This document shows, piece by piece, positions 37,801 to 46,290 of a stretch of 64,000 nt of DNA. The DNA comes from Candidatus Latescibacterota bacterium. Its GTDB lineage: Bacteria; Latescibacterota; UBA2968; GCA-2709665. Within the stretch, counting starts at the first letter, position 1, and each line of letters begins with the position of its first letter. Made by a program: the position numbers and the translations under genes. Below the pieces are notes generated by a model, which was not told the DNA's origin, ran no database searches, and was given only the letters and a program-made list of their open reading frames with translations. The stretch spans positions 1 to 64,000 of the forward strand of contig JAGWBX010000002.1 in assembly GCA_021295655.1 (NCBI GenBank), read 5' to 3'.

Positions 37801-38207
37801 TTGAGGTGCCCGGAGCCAGCCAGACTCACTGCCCGGCGAAGGTGAAAAACCGCTTCATCCGCGCGGCCGCGCCGGCTCTCGAATGTCCCCAGAAGGAGCG
37901 CGAGCTCCGCGTTCTCCGGCGCGAGTCCCTGCGCGCGCTCCATCGATCTGATCGCCTGTTCCTCCCTGCCCAGCGAAAACTGCAGCAGGGCCAGGTTCGC
38001 CCACCCCGCGGGCTCGCCGGGGACGTTTTGGGTCATCCGGGTCAGCGCTGCGGCGGCCCGGTCGTGGGCGCCAACGTCCAGGGCGGCAAGGCCGGTATAG
38101 AAATCGGCGACCGCCTGGCGGTATGCCTCGCTTCCGGATCTCGGGAAGCCGGTTTCACATCCGGTGGACACGCCGAAGACGACAAGCGCGATGCAGAAAT
38201 ATCTCAT
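34851..38207 (-). CDS. Large TPR, FG-GAP and UnbV/ASPIC lipoprotein
   Basis: A protein of 1118 residues from ATG 38207. It starts with a lipoprotein-like signal peptide (VVFGVSTGC). TPR repeats (about 30-280, e.g. AGWANLALLQFSLGREEQAI) come first, then FG-GAP blades (DIEMDGDLDLVLGG, DLDGDGVPDAALID, DLDNNGRLDVVASG) and a UnbV/ASPIC segment (about 700-790). A final domain of over 300 residues has the conserved WETQFVDWVELLVVDHP pattern. Relatives of this architecture occur in Acidobacteria and Planctomycetes-type genomes. The longer frame to 38390 was rejected, because ATG 38207 starts the signal peptide. Confidence 0.85.
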   Translation of the reverse strand: MRYFCIALVVFGVSTGCETGFPRSGSEAYRQAVADFYTGLAALDVGAHDRAAAALTRMTQNVPGEPAGWANLALLQFSLGREEQAIRSMERAQGLAPENAELALLLGTFESRRGRADEAVFHLRRAVSLAGSGHLKAGYALARELERKGDTGGALAVVEGLLGEAPSNQALLLERIRLAAKEHDADGLREFVARVAQLTGGWPEAARAQLQALANAETDFRLAARHAAFLHNALLRLPVFRRDLSRVRPPAQAVGEPLRRLVKMPGPSADPAPADTSITFVPERLDRSAGGSLLGIAWADTPVVLMAADGFVHWLDSSGRAVPTPASGDAGAHGLLSLDWNNDFGMDLVVAGAGGIRLYRRVDGGALLDATGRTGLAAGVTAAAYTGAWPADIEMDGDLDLVLGGPEKCLVLRNNGDGTFVVVRPFEGVSGMQAFEWADLDGDGVPDAALIDNRRRPSVFLNERSGSFKRSYEGLHEADALVSGDVDGDGSMNLLILRRRGGVSSISRGNGVWEVSELFSTRTFEAPVRLFLADLDNNGRLDVVASGKTEGTYWLGDAASSWRRNALPNGVRVFEAPDMNGDGRLDLLGLSEDGVPQLLVNRGSRNYHWQVVRPRVRAVRGDGRINSYALGGEVLLRSGLLAQRRSIRAPLVHFGLGEYGLADVVRVQWPNGTLQAEFDVAADQMILAQQRLKGSCPWVFGFNGKEMAFIKDFLWRSPLGMRINAQVTAGVSQTEDWILIRGDELASRDGYYDIRITSELWETQFVDWVELLVVDHPSDVAVFVDERFAMQQPELKVIATGIPVAVHGARDEAGRDVTAMVNARDARYLDTFEVGRYQGVAADHWVEVDLPQAAESSGGWLIGYGWIYPTDSSINVAMGHGADVRPRGLRLDALRSNGTWESVEPDLGFPAGKFKTIAIDLAGVKSSRVRLRTNLEIYWDWLAWAERADGAKLRTRRVGIRTAALRGRGFSEVSHPDRRSPDVPRYSAPVNTAPRWWDLRGYHTRFGDVRPLLADVDDRYVIMNAGDELVLRFPDPGPPPGGWVRDFVLMGDGWVKDGDYNTAFSGTVLPLPSHAWSSYETPPDRLEDDPVYRRHPGDWKEYHTRYVTPEIFRMHVGR

Positions 38208-38331
38208 GGTCGGATCCACCCGAACGGGGCGAAAATCGCCACCTAAAATCAGAAAGGCGGAACCGTAGCAAGACGGCGCCGCTCCTGAACACGCCAAGAC
38301 AGACAATATGGAAATGAAACGAGCCGCGCCG

Positions 38332-38790
38332 CTACGGGTCGGCAGTCTTGAAGAGACAACGATCCAGCGACAGCGGCATTTTGCGCACAAACAACAGGAC
38401 CAGCGAACACGCGATCAGCAGCAGATCCTGCACGAGCGCCGCATTGAGCGAGCCGCGCGTACCGTCCAACCCGAAGCAGCCACAGTCGAGATTCGCGCCA
38501 CGGTAGACGTTGACTGCGATGGCAACGCCGAACGACGAGAGCAGTGCAAGGGCGGCAAGCGCGCCGCTGCGGGTCCAGAAGCCCGCCAGCAGGCACGCGC
38601 CGGCGACGATTTCCATCCAGGGCACGACAACGGCGAAGCCGTTGATGAACGCATTTGGAAGCACGTTGTACGCTCGAACCGTGATTGCAAACAGCGCCGG
38701 TTCCGAAACTTTGGCCAGACCCGCCCACACCAACACGCCGCCAAGCACGAGGCGCAAGACAACCGCAACCCCGTACAGAACCCGACTCAT
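38332..38790 (-). CDS. DoxX/MauE-family membrane protein
   Basis: A 152-residue protein with four helices of the DoxX/MauE type. The first is VVLRLVLGGVLVWAGLAKV, and the loop before the last helix carries the NLDCGCFG motif, a Cys pair that is typical of MauE-like members. Its start overlaps the upstream rhodanese gene by four bases, and such DoxX-rhodanese pairs suggest a role in sulfur-linked or thiol redox processes at the membrane. No methylamine dehydrogenase genes are near, so MauE itself is not implied. Confidence 0.85.
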   Translation of the reverse strand: MSRVLYGVAVVLRLVLGGVLVWAGLAKVSEPALFAITVRAYNVLPNAFINGFAVVVPWMEIVAGACLLAGFWTRSGALAALALLSSFGVAIAVNVYRGANLDCGCFGLDGTRGSLNAALVQDLLLIACSLVLLFVRKMPLSLDRCLFKTADP

Positions 38791-39287
38791 GGATCAGCCC
38801 CCTTCGCTACCGGATATCCCGCGCCGGCCCATGCCCCCCATCCATCGAAGAACGCCTGCACGCGCGTAAACCCGAAACCGTTCGTCAGCAGGTGCGCCAG
38901 CCTGACGCTGGCCTGGCACCTGGCGCCGCCGCAGTAGGTGATGATATGCGCATCCCGGGAAACACCTTCAAGCCTCTTCCGGCCCTTCTGGTTCAGTTCG
39001 TGAGGCGTGAGGTTCAGCGAGCCCGGAATGTGTCCTGCCGCGTATGCGCGGGGCATGCGCGCGTCCAGGAACAACGCGGACCCGGAGTCGAAAGCCGCCT
39101 TGGCGTCCGCGAGGCTTGCCCGGATGCCCTCGAGGTACAGGCTCCAGTTCACATGTTCGGCCTGCGTCACGTTCCTGGGGGTCTGCAGAGGTATGCCGGA
39201 AGCGGACAGGGCGTTGTAAACAAGGCCCGCGCCGGATCCAGCCAGCAGAATAACGACAGCCTTCAATACAAGCCGGAATCGAACCAT
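38787..39287 (-). CDS. Membrane-anchored rhodanese-like protein
   Basis: A 166-residue protein with one N-terminal helix (about 7-27) and a rhodanese domain (about 60-165). The active-site loop is YCGGARCQAS, with the catalytic Cys before GGARC, and the FLDARMPRAYAAGHIPGSLNL segment is the domain hallmark. It is expected to face the periplasm and carry persulfide sulfur. It is the first gene of a two-gene operon with DoxX and has a near-consensus promoter at 39323-39351. Confidence 0.9.
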   Translation of the reverse strand: MVRFRLVLKAVVILLAGSGAGLVYNALSASGIPLQTPRNVTQAEHVNWSLYLEGIRASLADAKAAFDSGSALFLDARMPRAYAAGHIPGSLNLTPHELNQKGRKRLEGVSRDAHIITYCGGARCQASVRLAHLLTNGFGFTRVQAFFDGWGAWAGAGYPVAKGADP

Positions 39288-39322
39288 CAGTACGGCCTCC
39301 CGTGGATGAATCGTACGGTCTA

Positions 39323-39351
39323 TATATAACGTACACCGGTACGGCTGTCAA
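39323..39351 (-). promoter_or_regulatory. Sigma70-type promoter of the rhodanese-doxX operon
   Basis: On the minus strand TTGACA (complement of 39346-39351) and TATATA (complement of 39323-39328) are 17 bases apart. The start of rhodanese translation at 39287 lies about 30 bases beyond the expected transcription start. Confidence 0.72.
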
Positions 39352-39374
39352 GCCTCGACGGGTCGCCTTCCGTT

Positions 39375-39403
39375 TTGACAAATTCCAACGCATATGCTAT
39401 TAT
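39375..39403 (+). promoter_or_regulatory. Sigma70-type promoter of the DegT gene
   Basis: TTGACA at 39375-39380 and TATTAT at 39398-39403, 17 bases apart: nearly ideal. It is divergent from the promoter at 39323-39351, the two -35 boxes being about 23 bases apart. The leader to the DegT start is about 140 bases. Confidence 0.75.
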
Positions 39404-39512
39404 GCATTGTGCAACAAAGCAGCCATCGCCTTCCCGAAGTCCCGGTGGAGGCGCCCCGTTTCCGGCGCGGTATGCCTTCCGGGTCTGACGGGGAAGCGCA
39501 AAATGGAAACGC

Positions 39513-39530
39513 GGTGCTTAATAAAGCACC
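39513..39530 (+). promoter_or_regulatory. Leader hairpin before the DegT gene
   Basis: GGTGCTT and AAGCACC form a perfect 7-bp stem with the loop AATA. It ends about seven bases before the GGGGAG ribosome site of the following gene, so it could influence translation. No known riboswitch consensus was recognised in the leader. Confidence 0.4.
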
Positions 39531-39551
39531 CATACGGGGAGAACACAGGAT

Positions 39552-40841
39552 ATGTCTGAACCGGACCTGGCGCTGGACGGCGGCCCGCGGGCGGTAACCG
39601 GGCCCCCGAATGACGGCTGGAAAACCGTTACGGGTCTGGAGAAACAATCCGTAATGAACGTGCTGGATGGCGGTTTGGGTGATTCCTATTCGCAGATTGA
39701 CGGTTTTCAGGAAGAATTCCGCGCCTTCACCGGCTCAAGATTCGCCATTGCCACCTGTAACGGGACGGCGGCCCTGCACTCGGCGGTCTTCGCCTCAGGC
39801 GCCCGGATCGGCAAGGAGGTCATCGTGCCATCCGTCACGTGGCACGCCAGCATCACGCCCATTCTGCATTGCGGCGCAACGCCTGTGTTCTGCGACGCGG
39901 ACCCCGGTACCTTCTGTGCGGACCCCGGAGATGCCCAGAGCCGAATCACGGAGAATACGTGCGCGATTATCGTGACCCACGTATATGGCAACCCCGCACA
40001 CATGGACGCGTTCAGGGAACTCGTCGACGGCACGGATATCACCCTGATCGAAGATGCTTCACACGCGCACGGCGCCCTCTGGGATGGGACGCCCGTGGGC
40101 GCTCTCGGTCACATCGGCTGCTTCAGCCTGCAGGGGAGCAAGCCGGTCACCGGGATCGAAGCCGGCGTGGTCGTGACCGATGACGAAGACCTCTACGACC
40201 GGATGCTGGCCCTTGGCCACTATGGAAGATGTGAAAAGGCGTTTGTCACCGAGAGATTCCGGGACCTTCGCAACATGGGCCTGGGCATCAAGTACCGGGC
40301 GAACCCCCTGGGCGTTGCCATGGCGCGGGCGCAGCTTGAACGGTTGCCGGGACTGAACGAGAAAAGGCGCGCCTGGTTCAGCCGGCTGAGCAGACAGCTG
40401 GATCCCGTACCGGGCATATACCCGCAGGAGACCTACCCGCAGGCGGTACGGGGCGGACTCCTTCTGTACACCGGCACCATCGATGCTTCGGAAATCGGCG
40501 CGCCGGTATCGGTCATCCTGAAGGCGCTCGTGGCGGAGGGCGTGGCAACCACGCCGGCAATTACGCCCTTCGGCTACGGCGTGATGCACCTGGAGCCGCT
40601 CTTCAACGACTTCCCGTTCGACGACCTCGGCGGTCCCTGGGGCGACCTTCCGCCTGACACGAGAATCCCCTGCAGCCGGGGCGATCTGCCGGTCAGCGAA
40701 CGCATTCATGATTCAAGTTTCTGGCTGTCCACACCCGTTGACCCCAGCCCAACGTGGGTGGACCAGGTTGCCACGGCCTTTTCAAAGGTGGCGAATCACG
40801 GCAAGCGCCTGGCACAGATCGCCGAGGGTCGCGCAGATTGA
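39552..40841 (+). CDS. DegT/DnrJ/EryC1/StrS-family aminotransferase
   Basis: A 429-residue PLP-dependent sugar aminotransferase family member. The PLP lysine is Lys197 in FSLQGSKPVTG, and the ATCNGTAALHSA and EDASHAHGA (Asp for pyridine nitrogen) motifs are intact. Family members transaminate nucleotide-linked keto sugars, or in some cases act on aminated cyclitols. No nucleotide-sugar genes are adjacent. It has its own promoter, and a heparinase-like gene follows after 205 bases on the same strand. Confidence 0.92.
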   Translation: MSEPDLALDGGPRAVTGPPNDGWKTVTGLEKQSVMNVLDGGLGDSYSQIDGFQEEFRAFTGSRFAIATCNGTAALHSAVFASGARIGKEVIVPSVTWHASITPILHCGATPVFCDADPGTFCADPGDAQSRITENTCAIIVTHVYGNPAHMDAFRELVDGTDITLIEDASHAHGALWDGTPVGALGHIGCFSLQGSKPVTGIEAGVVVTDDEDLYDRMLALGHYGRCEKAFVTERFRDLRNMGLGIKYRANPLGVAMARAQLERLPGLNEKRRAWFSRLSRQLDPVPGIYPQETYPQAVRGGLLLYTGTIDASEIGAPVSVILKALVAEGVATTPAITPFGYGVMHLEPLFNDFPFDDLGGPWGDLPPDTRIPCSRGDLPVSERIHDSSFWLSTPVDPSPTWVDQVATAFSKVANHGKRLAQIAEGRAD

Positions 40842-41046
40842 TCCGGACACGTCCGGCCGACAGCCATCGGGCACTTCCGCCAACAGGGATATTGAGAAGA
40901 AGTCATCCACTGCCGCGGACGCCGTCCATCAGGCGCGGCGCGTCCTTCCCCCGGAGCGCTTGATCCGTTGCCATGCAAAATATACCCTTCGTCCCCCGTA
41001 ATCCCGCGATGGCGCTTTGCCGGATCCGAACGGAGATCGACGATTC

Positions 41047-44000
41047 GTGAAACCGTCCTGGACCCCGCCGGAAGACATGGGTCACCGCGTGGTCGAATTC
41101 CCCGACCGGCCCAACGTCTGGATCGGCGCTCAGTCCATTGAGGAAATCCGCCGCAGGTACGCAGCCGGAAACGTGTATGCCTGTTCCTGGGCGGACGAGT
41201 CTCTTGCCAACGCGGAAAAATGGTCCGCCAAGCCCGATGCATGGTACCTGGATACCATCTGGCATCGGGAGCCGCGCGGCATTTATACCTGCGCCTGCCC
41301 CATCCATCCGTTTCGCGTACGGTATTACAGCTATTTCGACTGGACTCTGGATGATCCCTGGCGCCTCCACTGTCCGTATTGCAGGTCGGATGGCCGCGAA
41401 TATGCCTACTATCCCAACCCCCGGTACCCAGACGACGGAGACGGCTGCTTTCCCACGGACCGGGTGTGGCGCGAGGACCACGACGAGGCCTGGAGCGACG
41501 CGCACGATGGAATCCCCTGGGACCACTGGGACGGCGAGGCCCACGGCTATGTAGAACCCACCAATGCCTTTTATTTCACGGCCCTCTGCTGGATGAATTC
41601 CCTGCGGGCGTTATCCGGCCACGTACTCCATCGACTGGGCGAAGCCAGCCACGCTGCAAGACTCAAATCCGACCCCGGAACGGCCAGCCGACACGCCCGC
41701 AAGGCCCGTGTCCTCCTCGTGACGCTAGCCAGAGCCTTCCTGGGCGACGCCTATCTTGCCGCACTCCTGGAAACCTCCGAAACGAATCTGCGGAAACGCC
41801 TGGCCGGTTTCTACGAGCACGGTACGCCCGCGAAATCCTATCCCGGGTATCGCCTTTACGCCCCGTTCGATCATATCGAGGGGGACCCTGAACGCCCGTT
41901 GAACGCGCCGGGTGACCGCTACGGCACCAAAGGCGCTTCCATTTACCCTGGCGTGTGGAACTGGAAAGCCAGCCTCGCCCAGGATCTCCTGTTTGGTTAC
42001 AGCCTGATTGCCGAATCCTTCGAAGAAGCCGAGTCCGACCTGAAAGCAGCCGCATTGCGCGTCCTCACGTCCGTCGACGGCGATACCCTGAAACTGGGGG
42101 CTCTCGGCCGAAAACTCAAACGCGGCATTCTGGAATACACGCTGCACCCCTACGCACTTGTCACAGGCGCGGACAACCTTTCCTCCTCTACCCAGATGCC
42201 CAGGCTCCAACTCGGGCGCATCGTCGGCGACGACCGGATCGTCGAAAACGTGGCCAGAGACATACTCTACTTTCTGCACAACTTCTTTACCGGCGACGGT
42301 CTGGGCAAGGAAGGCTCGCCCTCGTACACCAGTTGGGGAATCTCGGGCGTGATGGAGGCGATCCACGGCCAGCGGGGCGCATTTGACAGGACCGCTCCCT
42401 ATTACGACGTGAAACTCAACGGGATCAACATGCTTTCCCTGCCCGTGTTCAAGCACGGTCTGGGGCAGTACCTCAAGACCGGCTTTCCCGACGGTCGCCC
42501 TATCGCCTGGGAGGATTGCGTCATCAGGGCCGCCATGCCCCTGGAGCAACTCGCCCTGGCCGAGACCCGCGGCGGCGGTATCCCGGATGACTACCGCGAT
42601 TACCTGAACATCGATCCGGACGGCGATCCTGTCGTCTCGCTGAAACTCCCCATGCGCCTCCCGTCGCACCTGCTGGGCCAGAACCGCAAAGCCATCCTGC
42701 GCAGCGGCGAGGGCGACCGTGCCCGCACGCTTTCACTCGACTACACGGAGCGAGTCGGGCACTACCACATGGCGCCCCTCAACCTCACGCTCTACGCGGT
42801 AGGCCACGAACTGGCAACTGACCTCGGCTACATGGGTTCCACCCACTTTATGACGGTGGATTGGATAAAGACCTTTCCGGCCCATAATTCCGTCGCCATC
42901 CGTACGCGGAACGGCGATCCGATGGGTACGGACAACCTGCGTGGAGACCTTCGGTTTTTTGTGGATCTACCCGGTTTCAAGGCGATCGACGCCGCCGAGG
43001 AGGACGCCGACGAGCTCGCCAAAGTCCCCGGGGCCGACCGCTACCAGCGCACCGTCGCCCTCATTGACTGTGGCGACGAAGAAGCCTACGTTGTAGACGT
43101 TTTCCGTGTCAGCGGCGGCCACCTGCACGACTGGACATTCCACTGCAACGGGCATCGATTTTCGACCGAAGGCGTCGACCTTAGAGATCGTCCGGACCCG
43201 ACGGAATCCCTCTACAATTACAGCGGCTTCACGTTCACGCCGTCCCGCCGCACCCCCCGGGCGGGCGCCTTGTGGGGCGCCCAGCGCGTTGCGCAACTCA
43301 GTACGGGCCGCAGCAACGGGCCGTGGACGGCAACCTGGGGAGACGTTGCCGAATACCCCGACCCGAAAGGCGCACCGGAAATCGACACGGACGCCTTTCT
43401 CAAATTACACATGCTCGACACACCCGGGTCAGAGATCATCGCCGGTACCGGTCCCGCGCAACGCTGGCTGGACAACCGCGATCTCGGCGAGCAGATGAAA
43501 CTGGTCACTGTCCGCCGCCGCAACCGTCACCAGGCGAACGCCTTTCTGGCGGTCCACGAACCTTACCGTAAGACCCCGTTTATCGAACGGGCAAGCCCCC
43601 TTGCATGTAAAAACGCCGAGGCGGCCGGACTGCAAGTGACGCACCACAGAGGTACGGATCTGATTCTCAGCAACACCTCCGGCGCACCAGGTGAAATCTC
43701 CCACAGCGGGCGGGAACTGCGCAGCGACGGCGAACTCGCCTTCGCGTCATTCGATGCAAAGGGACTCCGAACGCTGGGGCTGGTTGGCGGGACATTCGCG
43801 GAATCCGGCGGCCGGCGGGTCGAGCCCGGGCTCACGCTCGAAGGCATACTCACCGGATTCGACGACGTTGGGAAGTCTCTGACGATTCAGCCGGACGCCG
43901 CAATCGCGGACCCCGGCGAAATCTCGGAAAAAACCATCACCTTGCGCCATCGCGAACGCGCTTCCGCCTATACCATCCAATCCTGCGTACGCGATCCGGA

Positions 44001-44409
44001 GGGCACTTACACCCTTCAACTGGCCGGCTTTCCCCACCTTGCCGTCGGCCATCTGCTTGTCACCGCAGTGGAAAACGATCTTGCGTGGGTTGAACCGCCC
44101 CCGGTGATCCAGGGAAAAGAAGACAACCTGAACATCTTCAAAGTACGGCCGGACCGAAGCCTTGCCTACCTGAAGCCTCTGGACGACCCGGTCCCGGCTG
44201 ACATTCTGGACGAACGCGGAACCCGTATCCGCACCCGGTTCGCCCTGCGCCTCCACGCCGCCCAACATCTGTGCGCCGGCGATGAGGTTGCCTTTTCGGC
44301 TTTGCACCCGGGTGTGGATCGTTTCAGGATCTTCGGTTCGGGTCAGTGGCATCGGCGGGCTACCGCACGTGACAGCGGGCAGGATGCCGGCGAAAGATCC
44401 GCATTGTAG
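41047..44409 (+). CDS. Heparinase II/III-like polysaccharide lyase-fold protein
   Basis: A protein of about 1120 residues. After a tryptophan- and tyrosine-rich start with a Cys pair (YTCACP and HCPYC) comes an alpha-barrel domain, then a beta-sandwich typical of the heparinase II/III C-domain. That part starts near MGSTHFMTVDWIKTFPAHNSVAI and includes the conserved His in TFHCNGHRF. There is no obvious signal peptide. GTG 41047 was chosen, since the TTG at 41017 has no support; ATG 41077 is also possible. It may cleave acidic polysaccharide outside or inside the cell, but substrate is unknown. Confidence 0.75.
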   Translation: MKPSWTPPEDMGHRVVEFPDRPNVWIGAQSIEEIRRRYAAGNVYACSWADESLANAEKWSAKPDAWYLDTIWHREPRGIYTCACPIHPFRVRYYSYFDWTLDDPWRLHCPYCRSDGREYAYYPNPRYPDDGDGCFPTDRVWREDHDEAWSDAHDGIPWDHWDGEAHGYVEPTNAFYFTALCWMNSLRALSGHVLHRLGEASHAARLKSDPGTASRHARKARVLLVTLARAFLGDAYLAALLETSETNLRKRLAGFYEHGTPAKSYPGYRLYAPFDHIEGDPERPLNAPGDRYGTKGASIYPGVWNWKASLAQDLLFGYSLIAESFEEAESDLKAAALRVLTSVDGDTLKLGALGRKLKRGILEYTLHPYALVTGADNLSSSTQMPRLQLGRIVGDDRIVENVARDILYFLHNFFTGDGLGKEGSPSYTSWGISGVMEAIHGQRGAFDRTAPYYDVKLNGINMLSLPVFKHGLGQYLKTGFPDGRPIAWEDCVIRAAMPLEQLALAETRGGGIPDDYRDYLNIDPDGDPVVSLKLPMRLPSHLLGQNRKAILRSGEGDRARTLSLDYTERVGHYHMAPLNLTLYAVGHELATDLGYMGSTHFMTVDWIKTFPAHNSVAIRTRNGDPMGTDNLRGDLRFFVDLPGFKAIDAAEEDADELAKVPGADRYQRTVALIDCGDEEAYVVDVFRVSGGHLHDWTFHCNGHRFSTEGVDLRDRPDPTESLYNYSGFTFTPSRRTPRAGALWGAQRVAQLSTGRSNGPWTATWGDVAEYPDPKGAPEIDTDAFLKLHMLDTPGSEIIAGTGPAQRWLDNRDLGEQMKLVTVRRRNRHQANAFLAVHEPYRKTPFIERASPLACKNAEAAGLQVTHHRGTDLILSNTSGAPGEISHSGRELRSDGELAFASFDAKGLRTLGLVGGTFAESGGRRVEPGLTLEGILTGFDDVGKSLTIQPDAAIADPGEISEKTITLRHRERASAYTIQSCVRDPEGTYTLQLAGFPHLAVGHLLVTAVENDLAWVEPPPVIQGKEDNLNIFKVRPDRSLAYLKPLDDPVPADILDERGTRIRTRFALRLHAAQHLCAGDEVAFSALHPGVDRFRIFGSGQWHRRATARDSGQDAGERSAL

Positions 44410-44535
44410 AAGACAGCCTTCCGCGGCGCGAATGTGCGGACTGGCAACCTGGTCCGCCGGCAAGCCGCAGTCGATGTACCCTCAATTCGTGCACCGCTGC
44501 TTCCTTCTCTGGGAAGCCGTTCCGGGAGAACGGAC

Positions 44536-46290
44536 ATGTCCAATCGACCATCTCGACTCACTATGGACCCTATCACGTTCGAAGTGATGAAGAACGCGCT
44601 GCTCAACGCCACCGAGGAGATGGCGTATACCATTCGTCGAACCGCGTACTCCACGAATATCAAGACCCGGGCCGACTTTTCCTGCGCCTTTTTTGACGCC
44701 TCGTTCCGGGTGGTCGCTCAGTCCTTTTCGCAGCCGCCGCATCTTTCATCCATGAAGACCGCGATTCCGAACGCCCTCCGGGAATACGGCGCGGAGAACC
44801 TCGAGGAAGGCGACGGCCTCGTCCTGAACGATCCTCACCGCGGAAGCAGCCACCTCAACGACATCGCCCTCATCGCGCCGGTCTTTGCCGGAAAGACCCG
44901 GCTCGGATACCTCGCCAACATGGCCCACCACGTGGACGTGGGGGGCAGCACGCCGTGCAGCCTGGGCGTAAACCGTGAAATCTACCAGGAAGGCATCATC
45001 ATACCCCCCACGAAAATCATGCGGCGGGGGGAAATCGACGAGAACGTACTGGGCCTCATTCTGCAAAACGTGCGCGCCCCCCACGAGACCGGAGGCGATC
45101 TGCGAGCCCAGATGGGCGCAAACCTCGTGGGCGCGCGGCGCATCGCTGAACTGATCGACCGTTATGAAATCGGTCAGGTCGAGGCCTTCTTCGACGAACT
45201 GCTCGATTACACGGAGCGATGGGCGCGCCGCGAAATCGCCGCGCTGCCTGATGGTGTGTACAGGGCCGAAGGATTCCGTGACGGCAACGGATTCGACGAC
45301 GATCCGATCAGAATTGCCGTTACCGTCCGAATCCGCGACGGGAGCGCCACGCTGGACGTCACCGGATCCGCGCCGCAGCAGACCGGCCCGTTGAACGCCA
45401 CCCGTTCCAATACCCTCGCGGCCATCGCGGTGGTCATCAAGAGCCTGATCGATCCGCGTATCCTGGTCAACGACGGCCTGTACCGCTGCCTGGAGGTGGT
45501 TGGACCCGACAATACCGTTCTCACGGCCACGTGGCCGGCCGCCGTGGTTGGCGCGTGGGAACTGGCGCAACTCACGGCCGAACTCACCCTGACCTCCCTG
45601 CACGAAGTATTGCCCGAGAGAATACCCGCCTGCGGCAAGGGCATTATCTGCAATCTGGGTTTTGCCGGTAACGACCCGCGAAAAAAAGCGTATTACTGCT
45701 ACATGGAAACCGTTGGCGGCGGCAACGGCGCCCGCCCCGCCAAAGACGGTCCCGACGCCATTCAGACGACCATCCACAACACGGAGAACGCGCCAATCGA
45801 AGAGGTGGAGATCAACTATCCCGTCCGCTTCGCCAGCTACGGCCTCATCACCGACAGCGGCGGCGCCGGCCGGTTTCGCGGGGGACTCGGCATCCGGAGA
45901 GACTTTGAATTTCCCGACTGCGATACCACCTTTACCGTCCTATCCGACGGCACGCGGTTTCCTCCATGGGGGCTCGACGGCGGTGGGGAGGGCCGTCCTG
46001 CCCGGTTCATCCGGGACCCTGAGGGCACTGCCGAAGCGTTGCCGTCGAAGGCCAGCATCACGGTTCCCAAAGGCGGCCGCGTAAGCGTGCAGACGCCGGG
46101 CGGCGGGGGCTACGGCCTACCGCAGGAACGCGACCCGGAGGCCGTCGTGCGGGACGTCCGGGCCGGGAAGATTACGCCGCGCGCAGCCCGTGAGACCTAC
46201 GGCGTCGTCTACAATGCCGGCAACTGGACCGTAGACCTGAATGCAACCCGGGCTCTGCGACAACGTCTCCAGGGGAGTGCGATTCGATGA
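44536..46290 (+). CDS. hyuB: HyuB-type hydantoinase/oxoprolinase beta subunit
   Basis: A 584-residue protein of the HyuB family (N-methylhydantoinase B, 5-oxoprolinase or acetone-carboxylase-type subunit). It begins DPITFEVMKNAL and contains EEMAYTIRRTAYSTNIK, NDPHRGSSHLNDI and a closing GGGGYG segment, all family marks. GGGAG precedes ATG 44536; the open frame from 44434 is longer than the family. Its stop overlaps the hyuA start (ATGA), so the two subunits are co-translated. ATP-dependent hydrolysis of a cyclic amide is likely; the actual substrate is not decided by sequence. Confidence 0.92.
   Translation: MSNRPSRLTMDPITFEVMKNALLNATEEMAYTIRRTAYSTNIKTRADFSCAFFDASFRVVAQSFSQPPHLSSMKTAIPNALREYGAENLEEGDGLVLNDPHRGSSHLNDIALIAPVFAGKTRLGYLANMAHHVDVGGSTPCSLGVNREIYQEGIIIPPTKIMRRGEIDENVLGLILQNVRAPHETGGDLRAQMGANLVGARRIAELIDRYEIGQVEAFFDELLDYTERWARREIAALPDGVYRAEGFRDGNGFDDDPIRIAVTVRIRDGSATLDVTGSAPQQTGPLNATRSNTLAAIAVVIKSLIDPRILVNDGLYRCLEVVGPDNTVLTATWPAAVVGAWELAQLTAELTLTSLHEVLPERIPACGKGIICNLGFAGNDPRKKAYYCYMETVGGGNGARPAKDGPDAIQTTIHNTENAPIEEVEINYPVRFASYGLITDSGGAGRFRGGLGIRRDFEFPDCDTTFTVLSDGTRFPPWGLDGGGEGRPARFIRDPEGTAEALPSKASITVPKGGRVSVQTPGGGGYGLPQERDPEAVVRDVRAGKITPRAARETYGVVYNAGNWTVDLNATRALRQRLQGSAIR

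Noticed and set aside
37269-38246. Plus-strand frame opposite the 1118-residue protein
   Set aside because: Shadow frame; the minus-strand TPR and FG-GAP repeats are clear.
39404-39551. Possible riboswitch in the DegT leader
   Set aside because: Only one short hairpin is evident and no known riboswitch core could be matched.
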